From Ralstonia soli (lineage in GTDB: Bacteria > Pseudomonadota > Gammaproteobacteria > Burkholderiales > Burkholderiaceae), in the NCBI RefSeq assembly GCF_023955655.1, contig NZ_JAMXHT010000001.1:761601-825600 (forward strand): a DNA stretch of 64,000 nucleotides, given 5' to 3'. A model generated the notes under the pieces. The model was not told the DNA's origin, searched no databases, and saw nothing but the letters and a program-made list of their open reading frames with translations. A program made the translations under genes and the position numbers. Of this stretch, positions 42,565 through 49,860 are shown in pieces. Positions within the stretch are counted from its first letter, which is position 1. Every line of letters starts with the position of its first letter.

Positions 42565-43482
42565 GTGGATCTGAACCAACTGGCGCTGTTCGTGCGCGTT
42601 GTCGAAGCGGGGAGCTTCACAGCGGCGGCAACGCGACTGGATTTGCCCAAATCGTCCGTCAGCCGGGGCATTGCCGCCCTGGAACAGGATTTGAACGTAC
42701 GCCTGTTACAGCGCACCACGCGCACGCTGCATCTGACCGACGCGGGCCAGAGCTTGTATCAAGTGGCGTCGCATGCACTGGAAGACATCGAGCGCGCCAC
42801 GACGTGCGCGGGCGAGTTGCAGGACTTGCCGCGCGGCAAAGTGCGGATCACGTCCTCGGAAGACGTGGGACGTTTGTTGGTGGCGCCGGTGGCTGCACGC
42901 TTCATGCAGCAATACCCGGAGATCGACCTGGACGTGGTGCTCACGCCGCGCAATGTCGATCTCGTGCAGGAGGGCTTCGATCTGGCGGTGCGTGTCGGAC
43001 GCCTGGCCGACAGCTCGCTGGTGGCGCGGCCGCTGGGCGTGCTGCGTATCGGCCTGTTCGCGTCACCGGAGTACCTGCAGCGCAGTGGCGTGCCGGAGAC
43101 CGTGCACGATCTTGCGGGCCACTGCTGCCTCGACTTTCGCGGCACCGGCCGCGGTGAGACGCAATGGCGCCTGGTCGGCCCCGATGGCCTGAAGACCGTG
43201 GCTGCGCGCGCGCGCCTGAACGCCGACAGCCTTATCTACCTGGAAACGCTGATCGCCTCCGGCGCCGGCATCGGTCCGCTGCCGCTATACGCGAGTGCCG
43301 TGGCGCGTGCCAATGCGCCGCTGCCGCGTCTCGTGCGCGTACTGCCCGACTATGCCACCAGCGGCGAGCCGATCAACCTCGTCACGCCGTCCGCGCGCTT
43401 TGTGCCCAAGCGCGTTCGCTTGCTCATCGACATGCTGACGGAGTCCGTTCGCCAGGAACTTGAGAACGCCGATCCCGCCTGA
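42565..43482 (+). CDS. LysR-family transcriptional regulator
   Basis: 305 residues from the GTG at 42565, chosen because GAGGAGG lies 7 bases upstream and the protein then begins MDLNQLALFVRVVEAGSF. The winged helix-turn-helix spans about residues 5-62 (AAATRLDLPKSSVSRGIAALE), and the effector domain follows (RGKVRITSSEDVGRLLVAPV). The closest group is the DsdC/AaeR-like type that ends VRLLIDMLTE. Likely regulates the divergent pirin gene and itself. Confidence 0.92.
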   Translation: MDLNQLALFVRVVEAGSFTAAATRLDLPKSSVSRGIAALEQDLNVRLLQRTTRTLHLTDAGQSLYQVASHALEDIERATTCAGELQDLPRGKVRITSSEDVGRLLVAPVAARFMQQYPEIDLDVVLTPRNVDLVQEGFDLAVRVGRLADSSLVARPLGVLRIGLFASPEYLQRSGVPETVHDLAGHCCLDFRGTGRGETQWRLVGPDGLKTVAARARLNADSLIYLETLIASGAGIGPLPLYASAVARANAPLPRLVRVLPDYATSGEPINLVTPSARFVPKRVRLLIDMLTESVRQELENADPA

Positions 43483-43560
43483 GGTGTCGCACTACGTTGG
43501 GCGTCAAATGTTGTCACGACTGATCCGGCTGTGCCGATCGCACGGCATCATGCGCCCACG

Positions 43561-43732
43561 TGTGCCGGACAAATACGTCGTTCCCTCCTTGACGTACCCC
43601 CCGTGAAGCGTTGCAGTGCGTCCCCCCGGTGCACTGCGATGTGTCCGGCATACGCGACCCTTGGGTGTTTCTGATCCCGTCACGTTGTGAGAAACACCGC
43701 AGCCCGGACCTCGTTGTCCGGGTTTTTTTTTT
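43561..43732 (+). ncRNA. Candidate structured small RNA with intrinsic terminator
   Basis: About 170 nt with five predicted stems. P1 pairs 43561-43571 with 43642-43652 (11 bp, one G-U) and encloses two hairpins. One is TACGTC/GACGTA with the loop GTTCCCTCCTT; the other is GCAGTGC/GCACTGC (43613-43637) with the loop GTCCCCCCGGT. P4 is GGTGTTTCT/AGAAACACC (43664-43698). P5 is a strong terminator, CCCGGAC/GTCCGGG plus ten T. Both inner loops are C-rich and contain sequences complementary to Shine-Dalgarno motifs. No coding frame is convincing. A clear promoter was not found (TTGTCA at 43511 lacks a good -10), so it might be cut from the lysR 3' UTR. No known RNA family was recognised. Confidence 0.5.
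43703..43732 (+). terminator. Strong intrinsic terminator
   Basis: A 7-bp stem CCCGGAC/GTCCGGG, a 6-base loop, then ten T residues. It is the best U tract in the window. Confidence 0.95.
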
Positions 43733-43938
43733 GCCGTTTTCCGCCGAGAGCATACGGATTGCGGCGTTTCAAGGGACTTCACAAATTAGGACTCTTCTCA
43801 TGGTTCGTGGCAAACCTCGCCATGAAAATTGCAGACACGTAACACATGCAACGGATCGCGTTAAAGCGCGACCGATCGGGGCCAACCGGTGCCCGCGCCA
43901 TCCCGGCAGGCATGTGAGCAACTTTCACGGAACCGAAC
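43733..43938 (+). promoter_or_regulatory. Leader and promoter region of the response-regulator gene
   Basis: 206 bases with no coding frame. An inverted repeat, CATGG/CCATG (43799-43824), is visible; no firm -35/-10 pair. Confidence 0.3.
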
Positions 43939-44679
43939 ATGCGAATCGCCTTACTTGAAGACGATCCCTTCCAGAGCGAAGTCATTGTCCAGATTCTTTC
44001 CCAGGCCGGCCACGACGTGGTCACCTATACCGACGGCGCTACCCTGCTGCGCATGCTGGGCCGCTCTTCATATGACATGCTGATCCTCGACTGGCATACG
44101 CCGGGCATGCTCGGCATCGACGTGCTGAGCGTGGTGCGCAGCCGCCACAAGGACGTGTTGCCGATTCTCTTCGTCACGGCCGAAGAGGGTGAGAAGAGCC
44201 TTGTGCGTGCGCTGACGCAAGGCGCCGACGACTACATTGCCAAGCCGTTCCGCATTCCCGAGCTGCGCGCGCGGGTCGATGCGCTGCTGCGCCGTGCGTA
44301 CCCGATTCCGTACGGCCGCCTGCCATTCGACGTGGGCCCGTACCACTTCAACCCGCAGCGCCAGCAGGTCACGCTGCACGGCGAGCCTGTCACGCTGACG
44401 GGTATTGAATTCCAGCTCGCACTGCTGCTGTTCTCGAACGTGGGCCGCACGCTGTCGCGCGACCACATCTTCGGGCAGGTGTGGGGCCGCAACTCGTCGG
44501 AGTACACCCGCACGATCGACAGCCACGTCTCGCGCATCCGCATGAAGCTGAACATCGAGCCGGTGAACGAGGTGCGCCTGGTGGCGGTGTACAAGCACGG
44601 CTACCGGCTGGACCACCTGAAGCCGGCGGATGACAACAGCGCATTGATGGACGATGACGCATTGTCGTACGCCCGCTAA
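43939..44679 (+). CDS. OmpR/PhoB-family response regulator, orphan
   Basis: 246 residues. The receiver domain (1-118) has acidic LLEDDPFQSE, the phosphorylated Asp in LILDWHTPG and Lys in YIAKPFRI. The winged-helix DNA-binding domain (about 130-228) ends with VAVYKHGYRLDHL. No histidine kinase is adjacent, so its partner is elsewhere. It lies 206 bases after the candidate small RNA and has its own terminator. Confidence 0.93.
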   Translation: MRIALLEDDPFQSEVIVQILSQAGHDVVTYTDGATLLRMLGRSSYDMLILDWHTPGMLGIDVLSVVRSRHKDVLPILFVTAEEGEKSLVRALTQGADDYIAKPFRIPELRARVDALLRRAYPIPYGRLPFDVGPYHFNPQRQQVTLHGEPVTLTGIEFQLALLLFSNVGRTLSRDHIFGQVWGRNSSEYTRTIDSHVSRIRMKLNIEPVNEVRLVAVYKHGYRLDHLKPADDNSALMDDDALSYAR

Positions 44680-44697
44680 GCACGGACCCGCATAACG

Positions 44698-44741
44698 AGG
44701 GCGACACTGCAGCACATGCGGTGTCGCCCTTGGTGCTTTTT
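44698..44741 (+). terminator. Intrinsic terminator after the response regulator
   Basis: A 10-bp stem AGGGCGACAC/GTGTCGCCCT with a 13-base loop, then TGGTGCTTTTT. Confidence 0.75.
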
Positions 44742-44752
44742 CATCGGCTGGT

Positions 44753-45085
44753 ATGCTCGACGCCTCTTATTTTTCAGCCGAGGCCGGTGTGCCGCTTGTC
44801 AATCTCAATGCTGTTGCCGAAGCGCTTCCGAATGCGTGGTCGTCCTGCGTGGTGGAGCGGCTTGGCGGCGGCAATTTCAAGGTGCTGCGCATGGATGGCA
44901 CGGCGTATCCGGATGAGGTGCATGACTACGCCGAGGGCCTGCTGGTGATCGAGGGGGGGCTGCGTCTGCGCATTCACGATGCCGCGGTGACGGTCTCGCG
45001 TGGCGAGCTCTACGTGGTGCCGGCCGGGGTGCCGCACAGTGTGGATGCGGGCAGCGCGGGCACGCTGGTCATTCTGGACGTGTAA
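44753..45085 (+). CDS. Small cupin-domain protein
   Basis: 110 residues forming a single cupin barrel. Cupin motif 1 is degenerate (DEVHDYAEGLLVIEGGLRLRI), and motif 2 is GELYVVPAGVPHSV. The function is unknown; such proteins may be isomerases, dioxygenases or ligand sensors. The start is only 12 bases after the terminator T tract of the previous gene. The 3' end overlaps the former end of the convergent monooxygenase gene by 17 bases. Confidence 0.8.
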   Translation: MLDASYFSAEAGVPLVNLNAVAEALPNAWSSCVVERLGGGNFKVLRMDGTAYPDEVHDYAEGLLVIEGGLRLRIHDAAVTVSRGELYVVPAGVPHSVDAGSAGTLVILDV

Positions 45086-45239
45086 GCGAGCCGTCTGTTG
45101 TCTCGCTGACGGGGGCTGGGGCGAATGCGGCATCGCGCGCAGGCGGTTCCGCCAGGCTGCGTTTCATGAGCCAGGTGACGCCGGGGATGCGCAAGCCGGC
45201 CGTGAACACGACGTCGCGCATCCAGCCACCATACCGCGC

Positions 45240-46283
45240 CTAGAAACATGGCGTGAGTGCGCGGCTGAGCGTCTGGTAGGCCTGCACGGTGCGCAGCCGC
45301 CGAGCGTGGTAGGCAAGGGCGCCATCCACTGGGCCGTGGGCTTGTACGCACGATGCCAGTGCCAGGGCATCTTGTGCGGCCAGCGTGGTCCCCAGGCCGA
45401 GTTGCGGGCTCATCGCATGCGCGGCGTCGCCGATGACGCAGTAGGGCGGCTTGGCCAGTGCGCGCGGCCATGTGTGGCGATAGAACGCGAAGGGCAGGTC
45501 GTCGTGCGCGCGGATCTGCTCGACGATGGGCGCGGCTTGCGGCCAGAGGCTCAGCACGTGGGCTTTCCAATGCGTGATATCGGTCTGGCGCCAGGTATCG
45601 ACGGCATCGCTGCGCAGGCTCCAGAACATCGAGAGCCGCGTGCGGGTGCCATCCACCTGGGTGGGCAGCAGGCCCATCATTTCGCGTGTGCCGCGAAAGC
45701 GCTGCTGCAGCACGCGCGCGTTCCAGCCGTCGACCCATCCCTGGAACCACAGCGTGCCCCAGCGGTATGTGCTTGACGGCCCAGCCAGACCAGCCGGCTC
45801 GCGCAGCGCGGAGGCTGCGCCGTCGGCAATCGCGAACAGGTCGAAGGTCGATTCACCGCGCGCATGGGTGACGCGTGCGCGCGGGCCGTCGCGATGCAGT
45901 TGCGCGATGCCGCAGCCGAAGTGGAATGTCGCGCCCGCGTGCAGAGCGGCGTTGTAGAGCATTGACGACAGGGCATGCCGAGTGACCGCCCGGCCAGGGG
46001 TATCGGCGTAGTCGATGTCGAGCAGGCGCCAGCCGCGATGGCTCAGGCCGATCAGCCGGTCGATCGGTGCGCCGATGCCTTCCAGCTCACGGCCCACGCC
46101 GAGCGCTTCGAGCGCACGGATCCCCTGCGGCTGGATCAGCAGGCCCGCGCCCACGGCGGTCAGTTGCGGATGCTTTTCGAAGACGTGCACGTCATGCCCC
46201 TCGCGGGCAAACGCAATGGCGGCGGCCAGGCCGGCGTTACCGGCACCGGCAATGCCGATGGACAGCGGGTGGGGTGCAGTCAT
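45240..46283 (-). CDS. FAD-dependent monooxygenase, C-terminus cut by an amber codon
   Basis: 347 residues from the ATG at 46283 (MTAPHPLSIGIAGAGNAG). The Rossmann FAD motif GIAGAGNAGLAAAIA and the second FAD motif (CVIGDAAHAMSPQLGLGTTLA) identify a p-hydroxybenzoate hydroxylase-type flavoprotein. The frame stops at a TAG (45240-45242) right after LSRALTPCF. The same frame then stays open for 56 more codons to a TGA at 45069-45071, encoding plausible continuation (RYGGWMRDVVFTAGLRIPGV). So the full protein was probably about 404 residues, and this allele is truncated or read through. It is convergent with the cupin gene. Confidence 0.8.
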   Translation of the reverse strand: MTAPHPLSIGIAGAGNAGLAAAIAFAREGHDVHVFEKHPQLTAVGAGLLIQPQGIRALEALGVGRELEGIGAPIDRLIGLSHRGWRLLDIDYADTPGRAVTRHALSSMLYNAALHAGATFHFGCGIAQLHRDGPRARVTHARGESTFDLFAIADGAASALREPAGLAGPSSTYRWGTLWFQGWVDGWNARVLQQRFRGTREMMGLLPTQVDGTRTRLSMFWSLRSDAVDTWRQTDITHWKAHVLSLWPQAAPIVEQIRAHDDLPFAFYRHTWPRALAKPPYCVIGDAAHAMSPQLGLGTTLAAQDALALASCVQAHGPVDGALAYHARRLRTVQAYQTLSRALTPCF

Positions 46284-46343
46284 GAGCGTGGCGGATCGTG
46301 TGTCCACGATGATAACGATACGGCACGCAGGTGAAGGCTGCGC

Positions 46344-47012
46344 CTAAGCGCCCATCATGGTGCGCAACGTGCCGAGCAGCACCTGCCGGCAATTGCGCAC
46401 CATTTTTTCTTCGGGGTCCCGGTACCCTGTCAGCAACCACGCGGCCCCCACGTTGGTCATGGCGCCCACGAGTGCAAGGCCGATGATGCGCTGATCGGCG
46501 CGCAGGTCGGCGTCGTCGACCTCCGGTGCGCCGGGCGGTTGCGCGTTCGCCATGATCTGCCTGCCGAACTCCAGCAGGTTGCGCTGGTAGGTCGCGTCCG
46601 TTTCGGGGCTCACGCCCATCACTTCCAGCAGCAGAACACGCGCCGCGCACGGGTCGCGCAGGAACGTGAAGAACGCGTGCAGGCCGGCGTCGACGCGTGC
46701 TTCCAGGGTGCTGTCTGCCGCAGCGGTCGCTTGCCCGACCTGTGCGCGCAGGTCTTCGGCATGTTGCTGGTAGGTGGCGCGCAGGAGCGCTTCGGTGCTG
46801 TCGAATGCGGCGTAGAAATACCGGTCGTTGAGCTTCGCCTCCTGGCAGATCGCCCGCACGGTGGCTTTGCGGAATCCCACCGTGCCGAAGACGCACGTGC
46901 CGGCCCGGATCAGCGCGTCGCGGCGTTCCGCATCACGTGCTTCTGGCGCCACACCGCCGTATGGGCGGCCTCGTTTGGCCGGTGCGTTGGCCGTTTCAAA
47001 TGTTTTCTCCAT
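46344..47012 (-). CDS. TetR-family transcriptional regulator
   Basis: 222 residues. The helix-turn-helix region is at about 30-80 (KATVRAICQEAKLNDRYFYAAF), with a TetR C-terminal ligand domain. It is divergent from the Baeyer-Villiger monooxygenase gene across a 121-base gap with a GTGGTG-N8-CACCAC operator, so it is the likely repressor of that gene. The FAD monooxygenase gene follows 60 bases downstream in the same direction and may share control. Confidence 0.92.
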   Translation of the reverse strand: MEKTFETANAPAKRGRPYGGVAPEARDAERRDALIRAGTCVFGTVGFRKATVRAICQEAKLNDRYFYAAFDSTEALLRATYQQHAEDLRAQVGQATAAADSTLEARVDAGLHAFFTFLRDPCAARVLLLEVMGVSPETDATYQRNLLEFGRQIMANAQPPGAPEVDDADLRADQRIIGLALVGAMTNVGAAWLLTGYRDPEEKMVRNCRQVLLGTLRTMMGA

Positions 47013-47047
47013 TCCGCTATTTGACGTCAGGACGCGGGAAAATTAAA

Positions 47048-47067
47048 GTGGTGACGAATCACACCAC
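47048..47067. promoter_or_regulatory. Candidate TetR operator between divergent genes
   Basis: GTGGTG and CACCAC, perfect 6-bp arms with an 8-base spacer, in an A/T-rich context midway between the TetR and monooxygenase starts. Confidence 0.5.
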
Positions 47068-47133
47068 ATTTAAGGCGACAGTTGCCGGGCTGCATCGCTG
47101 GGCTGCGTCGCCGGTTGCCAACGAGGAGACCGC

Positions 47134-48684
47134 ATGGACACCACGATCGAGCGAAGCGCCAGCGCACAAGCGCCGCGCCACCGCGCAAGCGCGCCGGACA
47201 CCGATTTCGATGTGCTGATCGTGGGGGCGGGGCTATCCGGCGTGGGCGCCGCCTATCACCTGCGCGAGCGCTGCCCGTCCGCACGCTTCGCCATCCTGGA
47301 GGGGCGCGAGACGATCGGCGGCACGTGGGACTTGTTCCGCTATCCCGGCATCCGCTCGGATTCCGACATGTTCACGCTCGGCTACAGCTTTCGCCCGTGG
47401 CACAGCAACAAGGCCATCTCCGATGGCCAGACCATTCTCGATTACATCCGTGACACGGCGCGCGTGTTCGGCATCGACAAGACAATCCGCTTTCGCCACA
47501 AGGTGACGGGCGCAAGCTGGGATTCCGCCGCCGCGCGCTGGACCGTGCAGGCGCTGCGCAGCGACGGCACGCGCGACGAGCCGGTGCAGTTCACCTGCAA
47601 GTTCCTCTACATGTGCAGCGGCTACTACGACTACGAAGAAGGCCACGCCCCCACGTGGCCCGAGATGGACGAGTTCCAGGGCCGCATCGTGCATCCGCAG
47701 CATTGGCCGCAGGATCTGTCGTACGCCGGCAAGCGCGTGGTGGTGATCGGCAGCGGCGCGACGGCCGTCACGCTCGTGCCTGCAATGGCCGACACCGCGC
47801 AGCACGTGACGATGCTGCAGCGCTCGCCTACCTACATCGTGTCGCGGCCGGAGCAGGATGCCGTCGCCAACCGCTTGCGCAAGTGGCTGCCTGCGGGGCT
47901 GGCGCACCGGCTGGTGCGCACGAAGAACGTGCTGCTGACGATGTACTTCTACAACCTCGCACGCCGCAAGCCGAAGGCCTTCAAGAACTTCATCATCAGC
48001 ATGGCGGGCAAGCAGATCGGGCCCGGGTTTGATGTGCGCAAGCACCTCACGCCGCGCTACAACCCGTGGGACCAGCGCCTGTGCCTGGTGCCCGACGGCG
48101 ATCTGTTCAAGACCATTCGCTCGGGCAAGGCCTCCATCGCCACCGACGAAATCGAGCGCTTCACGCCCACCGGCCTGCAGCTTAAGGGCGGCGAGCATCT
48201 TGCTGCGGACGTCGTCGTTACAGCCACGGGGCTCAAGCTGAAGGTGCTGGGTGGGACGTCGATCACCATCGACGGCCGCCCGGTGAACCTAGCGGACACC
48301 GTGTCGTACAAGGGCATGATGTACAGCGGCGTGCCGAACCTGGCGTCGTCGTTCGGCTATACGAATGCCTCCTGGACGCTCAAGGCAGAGCTGATCGCGC
48401 AGTATGTGTGCCGGTTGCTCAACCACATGCAGTCCAACGGTTTCGATACCTGCGTGCCGCGTCTCGACGACGACGCCATGGCGCGCGAACCCGCCGTCGA
48501 CCTGAGCTCCGGCTACATCCAGCGGGCCGCGGCCATCCTGCCCAAGCAGGGCGACAAGCAGCCGTGGAAGTCGCACCAGAACTACGCGCGCGACCTGATG
48601 ATGCTCAAGTTCGGGTCGCTTGCCGACAGCGCCATGCAGTTCGAGCGCCGTGCGCAGCCGATCGGCGCCGCACAACCCGCCTAA
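47134..48684 (+). CDS. Flavin-containing Baeyer-Villiger-type monooxygenase
   Basis: 516 residues. FAD motif: VGAGLSGVGAAYHL. NADPH motif: VVVIGSGATAVTLVP. Between them lies FQGRIVHPQHWP, an FxGxxxHxxxWP fingerprint of Baeyer-Villiger monooxygenases. It uses NADPH and O2 to convert a ketone to an ester or lactone. The alpha/beta hydrolase gene 23 bases downstream would cleave such an ester, so the pair reads as a catabolic module. The start follows CAACGAGGAGACC. Confidence 0.93.
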   Translation: MDTTIERSASAQAPRHRASAPDTDFDVLIVGAGLSGVGAAYHLRERCPSARFAILEGRETIGGTWDLFRYPGIRSDSDMFTLGYSFRPWHSNKAISDGQTILDYIRDTARVFGIDKTIRFRHKVTGASWDSAAARWTVQALRSDGTRDEPVQFTCKFLYMCSGYYDYEEGHAPTWPEMDEFQGRIVHPQHWPQDLSYAGKRVVVIGSGATAVTLVPAMADTAQHVTMLQRSPTYIVSRPEQDAVANRLRKWLPAGLAHRLVRTKNVLLTMYFYNLARRKPKAFKNFIISMAGKQIGPGFDVRKHLTPRYNPWDQRLCLVPDGDLFKTIRSGKASIATDEIERFTPTGLQLKGGEHLAADVVVTATGLKLKVLGGTSITIDGRPVNLADTVSYKGMMYSGVPNLASSFGYTNASWTLKAELIAQYVCRLLNHMQSNGFDTCVPRLDDDAMAREPAVDLSSGYIQRAAAILPKQGDKQPWKSHQNYARDLMMLKFGSLADSAMQFERRAQPIGAAQPA

Positions 48685-48707
48685 CCGCCACCCGCATCGG
48701 GAGCATC

Positions 48708-49664
48708 ATGACCAGCATCGTTCTTGGCGTTATCGCGCTTGCCGTCTTGGCACCTGTCGCATTCACGTTCTTCATCGCGCGTCGCGTCACCAAGGGGTTT
48801 CCGCCCGAAGGCAAGTTCGTCGATGTCGGTGGAGACCGTGTGCACTACACCGATCGAGGCGCGGGCCCGGCCATCGTGTTCGTACATGGCCTGTGCGGCA
48901 ACCTGCGCAACTTCGCCTACATGGATCTGCAGCGGCTGGCGCAATCGCACCGCGTGATCGTGATCGATCGCCCCGGGGCAGGGCGTTCGGTGCGGGGTGC
49001 GGATTCGACGGCCAATATCTACGCACAGGCGCGCATGGTCGCCCAGTGCATCCAGAAACTAGGCTTGGACAAGCCGGTGCTGGTGGGGCACTCGCTGGGC
49101 GGGGCGATTGCGCTGGCCGTGGGGTTGAATCACCCGCAGGTGATTCGCCGCCTCGCATTGATTGCGCCGCTCACGCACCTCGAGAGCACATCGCCCGGTG
49201 CATTCAAGGGGCTGGTGCTGCCGTCGCCGCTGATGCGCAAGCTGGTGTCGTGGACGCTCGCGATCCCCATGTCGATCATCAATGCGCGCAAGGCCACCGA
49301 CGTGGTCTTTGCGCCCGAGTCGATGCCGAAGGATTTCCCGTTCAGGGGCGGCGGCTTGCTGGGGCTGCGTCCGCACGTCTTCTATGCGGCATCGACCGAT
49401 CTCGTTTCCGCGCCGGAAGACCTGCCTGACATGGAGCGCCGCTATGCCTCGATGACGGTGCCGGTCGACGTGCTGTACGGCCGCGGCGACCGCATCCTGA
49501 ACGTCAAGCGCCAGGGCGAGGCGCTCAAGCAGAAGCTTGACCGCGCGAACCTGCGCATCATCGACGGCGGCCACATGCTGCCGGTGACGCAGCCGGCGTT
49601 GACGACGGATTGGGTGCTGGGTATTGCAGCGATGGTGCCAGCGCCAACCGAGGCTGTTGCATAA
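48708..49664 (+). CDS. Alpha/beta hydrolase, membrane-anchored
   Basis: 318 residues from the ATG at 48708 with GGGAG upstream. An N-terminal hydrophobic segment (VLGVIALAVLAPVAFTFFI) precedes the hydrolase. The oxyanion HGLCGN, nucleophile elbow VGHSLGGA, Asp in YGRGDRIL and His in DGGHMLP are all present. Likely esterase partner of the upstream monooxygenase. Confidence 0.9.
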   Translation: MTSIVLGVIALAVLAPVAFTFFIARRVTKGFPPEGKFVDVGGDRVHYTDRGAGPAIVFVHGLCGNLRNFAYMDLQRLAQSHRVIVIDRPGAGRSVRGADSTANIYAQARMVAQCIQKLGLDKPVLVGHSLGGAIALAVGLNHPQVIRRLALIAPLTHLESTSPGAFKGLVLPSPLMRKLVSWTLAIPMSIINARKATDVVFAPESMPKDFPFRGGGLLGLRPHVFYAASTDLVSAPEDLPDMERRYASMTVPVDVLYGRGDRILNVKRQGEALKQKLDRANLRIIDGGHMLPVTQPALTTDWVLGIAAMVPAPTEAVA

Positions 49665-49701
49665 CCCCAAGCGGGGCCGCCAGCGCGGTGGCCAGAAAAG
49701 C

Positions 49702-49729
49702 AAAAAGCCCTGCCGAAGCAGGGCTTTTT
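49702..49729. terminator. Bidirectional intrinsic terminator
   Basis: A 12-bp stem beginning AAAAAGCCCTGC with a 4-base loop, with an A run on one side and T run on the other. It serves the hydrolase on the plus strand and tRNA-Met on the minus strand. Confidence 0.92.
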
Positions 49730-49735
49730 GGTATT

Positions 49736-49812
<77 letters not shown>

Positions 49813-49860
49813 GAAGAAGCGGGATTCTACCGTTTTCTGAGGATGTGTCAACCCCCTTCG

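Noticed and set aside
43504..43782. Small open frames on either strand across the structured RNA region
   Set aside because: None has a ribosome site or recognisable protein, and the paired segments and terminator explain the sequence better.
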